Shown here: positions 63,646-64,000 of the stretch, one piece after another
How the letters are laid out: the number at the start of each line of letters is the position of its first letter
Position numbering within the stretch: the first letter of the stretch is position 1
Source: Nocardia nova SH22a
GTDB lineage: Bacteria; Actinomycetota; Actinomycetes; Mycobacteriales; Mycobacteriaceae
DNA length: 64,000 nucleotides
Direction: 5' to 3'
Assembly: GCF_000523235.1 (NCBI RefSeq)
Contig: NZ_CP006850.1
Coordinates: 248,001-312,000, forward strand
The notes under the pieces: generated by a model
What the model saw: the letters and a program-made list of their open reading frames with translations, nothing else
What the model was told of the DNA's origin: nothing
The model's database searches: none
Made by a program: the position numbers and the translations under genes

Positions 63646-64000
63646 TTCGACACCTCCTGGGCTCGCGGCAGCCAGCGGGTCGCGCGCCGCCCGAGCAACT
63701 CGATGGCCGCCGAGGTGGCGAAGCCCAGCACGCCGATGGTGATGATCCCGACGAACACACCGGGGTAGTCGACGATGGTGTACGCCTGCCAGGTTCGGTA
63801 GCCGACACCCAGGCGGCCGGAGATCATCTCGGCCGAGACCACACAGATCCAGGCCACGCCGATCCCCACCGACAAGCCGCTGAAAACGCCCGGCAGGCTG
63901 CCCGGCAGCACCACGCGAACCAGCACGTCCCAGCGGCTTCCGCCCAGGGTGCGCACAGACTCCTCCCAGATGGTCGGCAGTGCGCGCACCGCGTGCCGGG
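63642..64000 (-). CDS. ABC transporter permease, SsuC-like (5' end outside window)
   Basis: The last about 119 residues of a binding-protein-dependent permease. The EAA loop is clear: WEESVRTLGGSRWDVLVRVVLPGSLPGVFSGLSVGIGVAW, followed by helices ICVVSAEMI and YPGVFVGIITIGVLGFATSAAIELLGRR. The frame runs off the right edge. Its TGA overlaps the ATG of the ATPase gene. A solute-binding protein gene is expected beyond the window. Confidence 0.9.
   Translation of the reverse strand, partial: RHAVRALPTIWEESVRTLGGSRWDVLVRVVLPGSLPGVFSGLSVGIGVAWICVVSAEMISGRLGVGYRTWQAYTIVDYPGVFVGIITIGVLGFATSAAIELLGRRATRWLPRAQEVSK

Overview
The window is high-GC actinobacterial DNA, best explained as a chromosomal segment of Nocardia or a close mycolate-making relative. 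The reasons are two tandem MmpL-type transporters beside a lipid-type polyketide synthase, an EspG-containing type VII secretion substrate module, a HelD/HelR-type RNA polymerase helicase, a DUF397/Scr1 regulator locus, the tRNA-Ser(GGA)/SRP RNA/aspartate aminotransferase neighbourhood familiar from mycobacteria, and several starts that look leaderless. This assignment is inference; no rRNA or species marker is present.

Layout: 1-11560 is a lipid/polyketide block. It holds the C-terminal ER-KR-ACP part of a type I PKS, an alpha-oxoamine synthase, an F420-type LLM oxidoreductase, two MmpL transporters and a TetR-Rrf2 regulator pair facing them across a clear operator. 11696-15449 is an asymmetric heterodimeric ABC exporter with an odd 25-codon ORF at the junction. 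15561-19599 is a queuosine salvage and decoration island (tgt, yhhQ, gluQ, with a DUF4190 and a DUF309 gene). 19985-23886 holds an orphan DUF397 gene, an orphan cytochrome b (qcrB paralogue), a WS/DGAT-like acyltransferase and a small tail-anchored protein. 24058-28508 is a regulatory stretch: a HelR-like helicase behind a rifamycin-associated-element-like palindrome, a small gene behind a perfect LexA box, and an ECF41 (SigJ-like) sigma factor facing a carboxymuconolactone decarboxylase-family gene, with matching ECF41-type promoters on both strands.

28681-35535 is mostly housekeeping: tRNA-Ser, SRP RNA, aminotransferase, methyltransferase, HhH-GPD protein, and a PadR-controlled membrane protein/carotenoid oxygenase pair. 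35595-46857 is dominated by organosulfur scavenging. There is an SsuD-like monooxygenase with a possible leader ORF, then a run of DszC-like, DszA-like, StyA-like, SfnG, SfnB and flavin reductase genes, interrupted by two secreted glycine-zipper paralogues and a class A beta-lactamase. The right edge (60056-64000) fits the same theme: an AprA/FrdA-like flavoprotein fused to HEAT repeats, next to SsuB/SsuC-type ABC genes. 46840-50034 carries envelope proteins and an SDR. 50295-53346 is an orphan type VII secretion substrate module (DUF3558 lipoprotein, small helical protein, WTG-motif protein with a Pro/Gly-rich tail, EspG). 53376-57688 is a fluid accessory region: a Scr1/DUF5753 regulator facing a two-gene operon, three decayed DUF397 copies, and a PD-(D/E)XK protein whose 3' end is tandemly duplicated. 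57734-59937 holds an erythromycin-esterase-like protein with an altered active-site motif and a secreted arylsulfotransferase-family protein.

No CRISPR array, insertion sequence, integrase or prophage gene was found. Intrinsic terminators separate most units.
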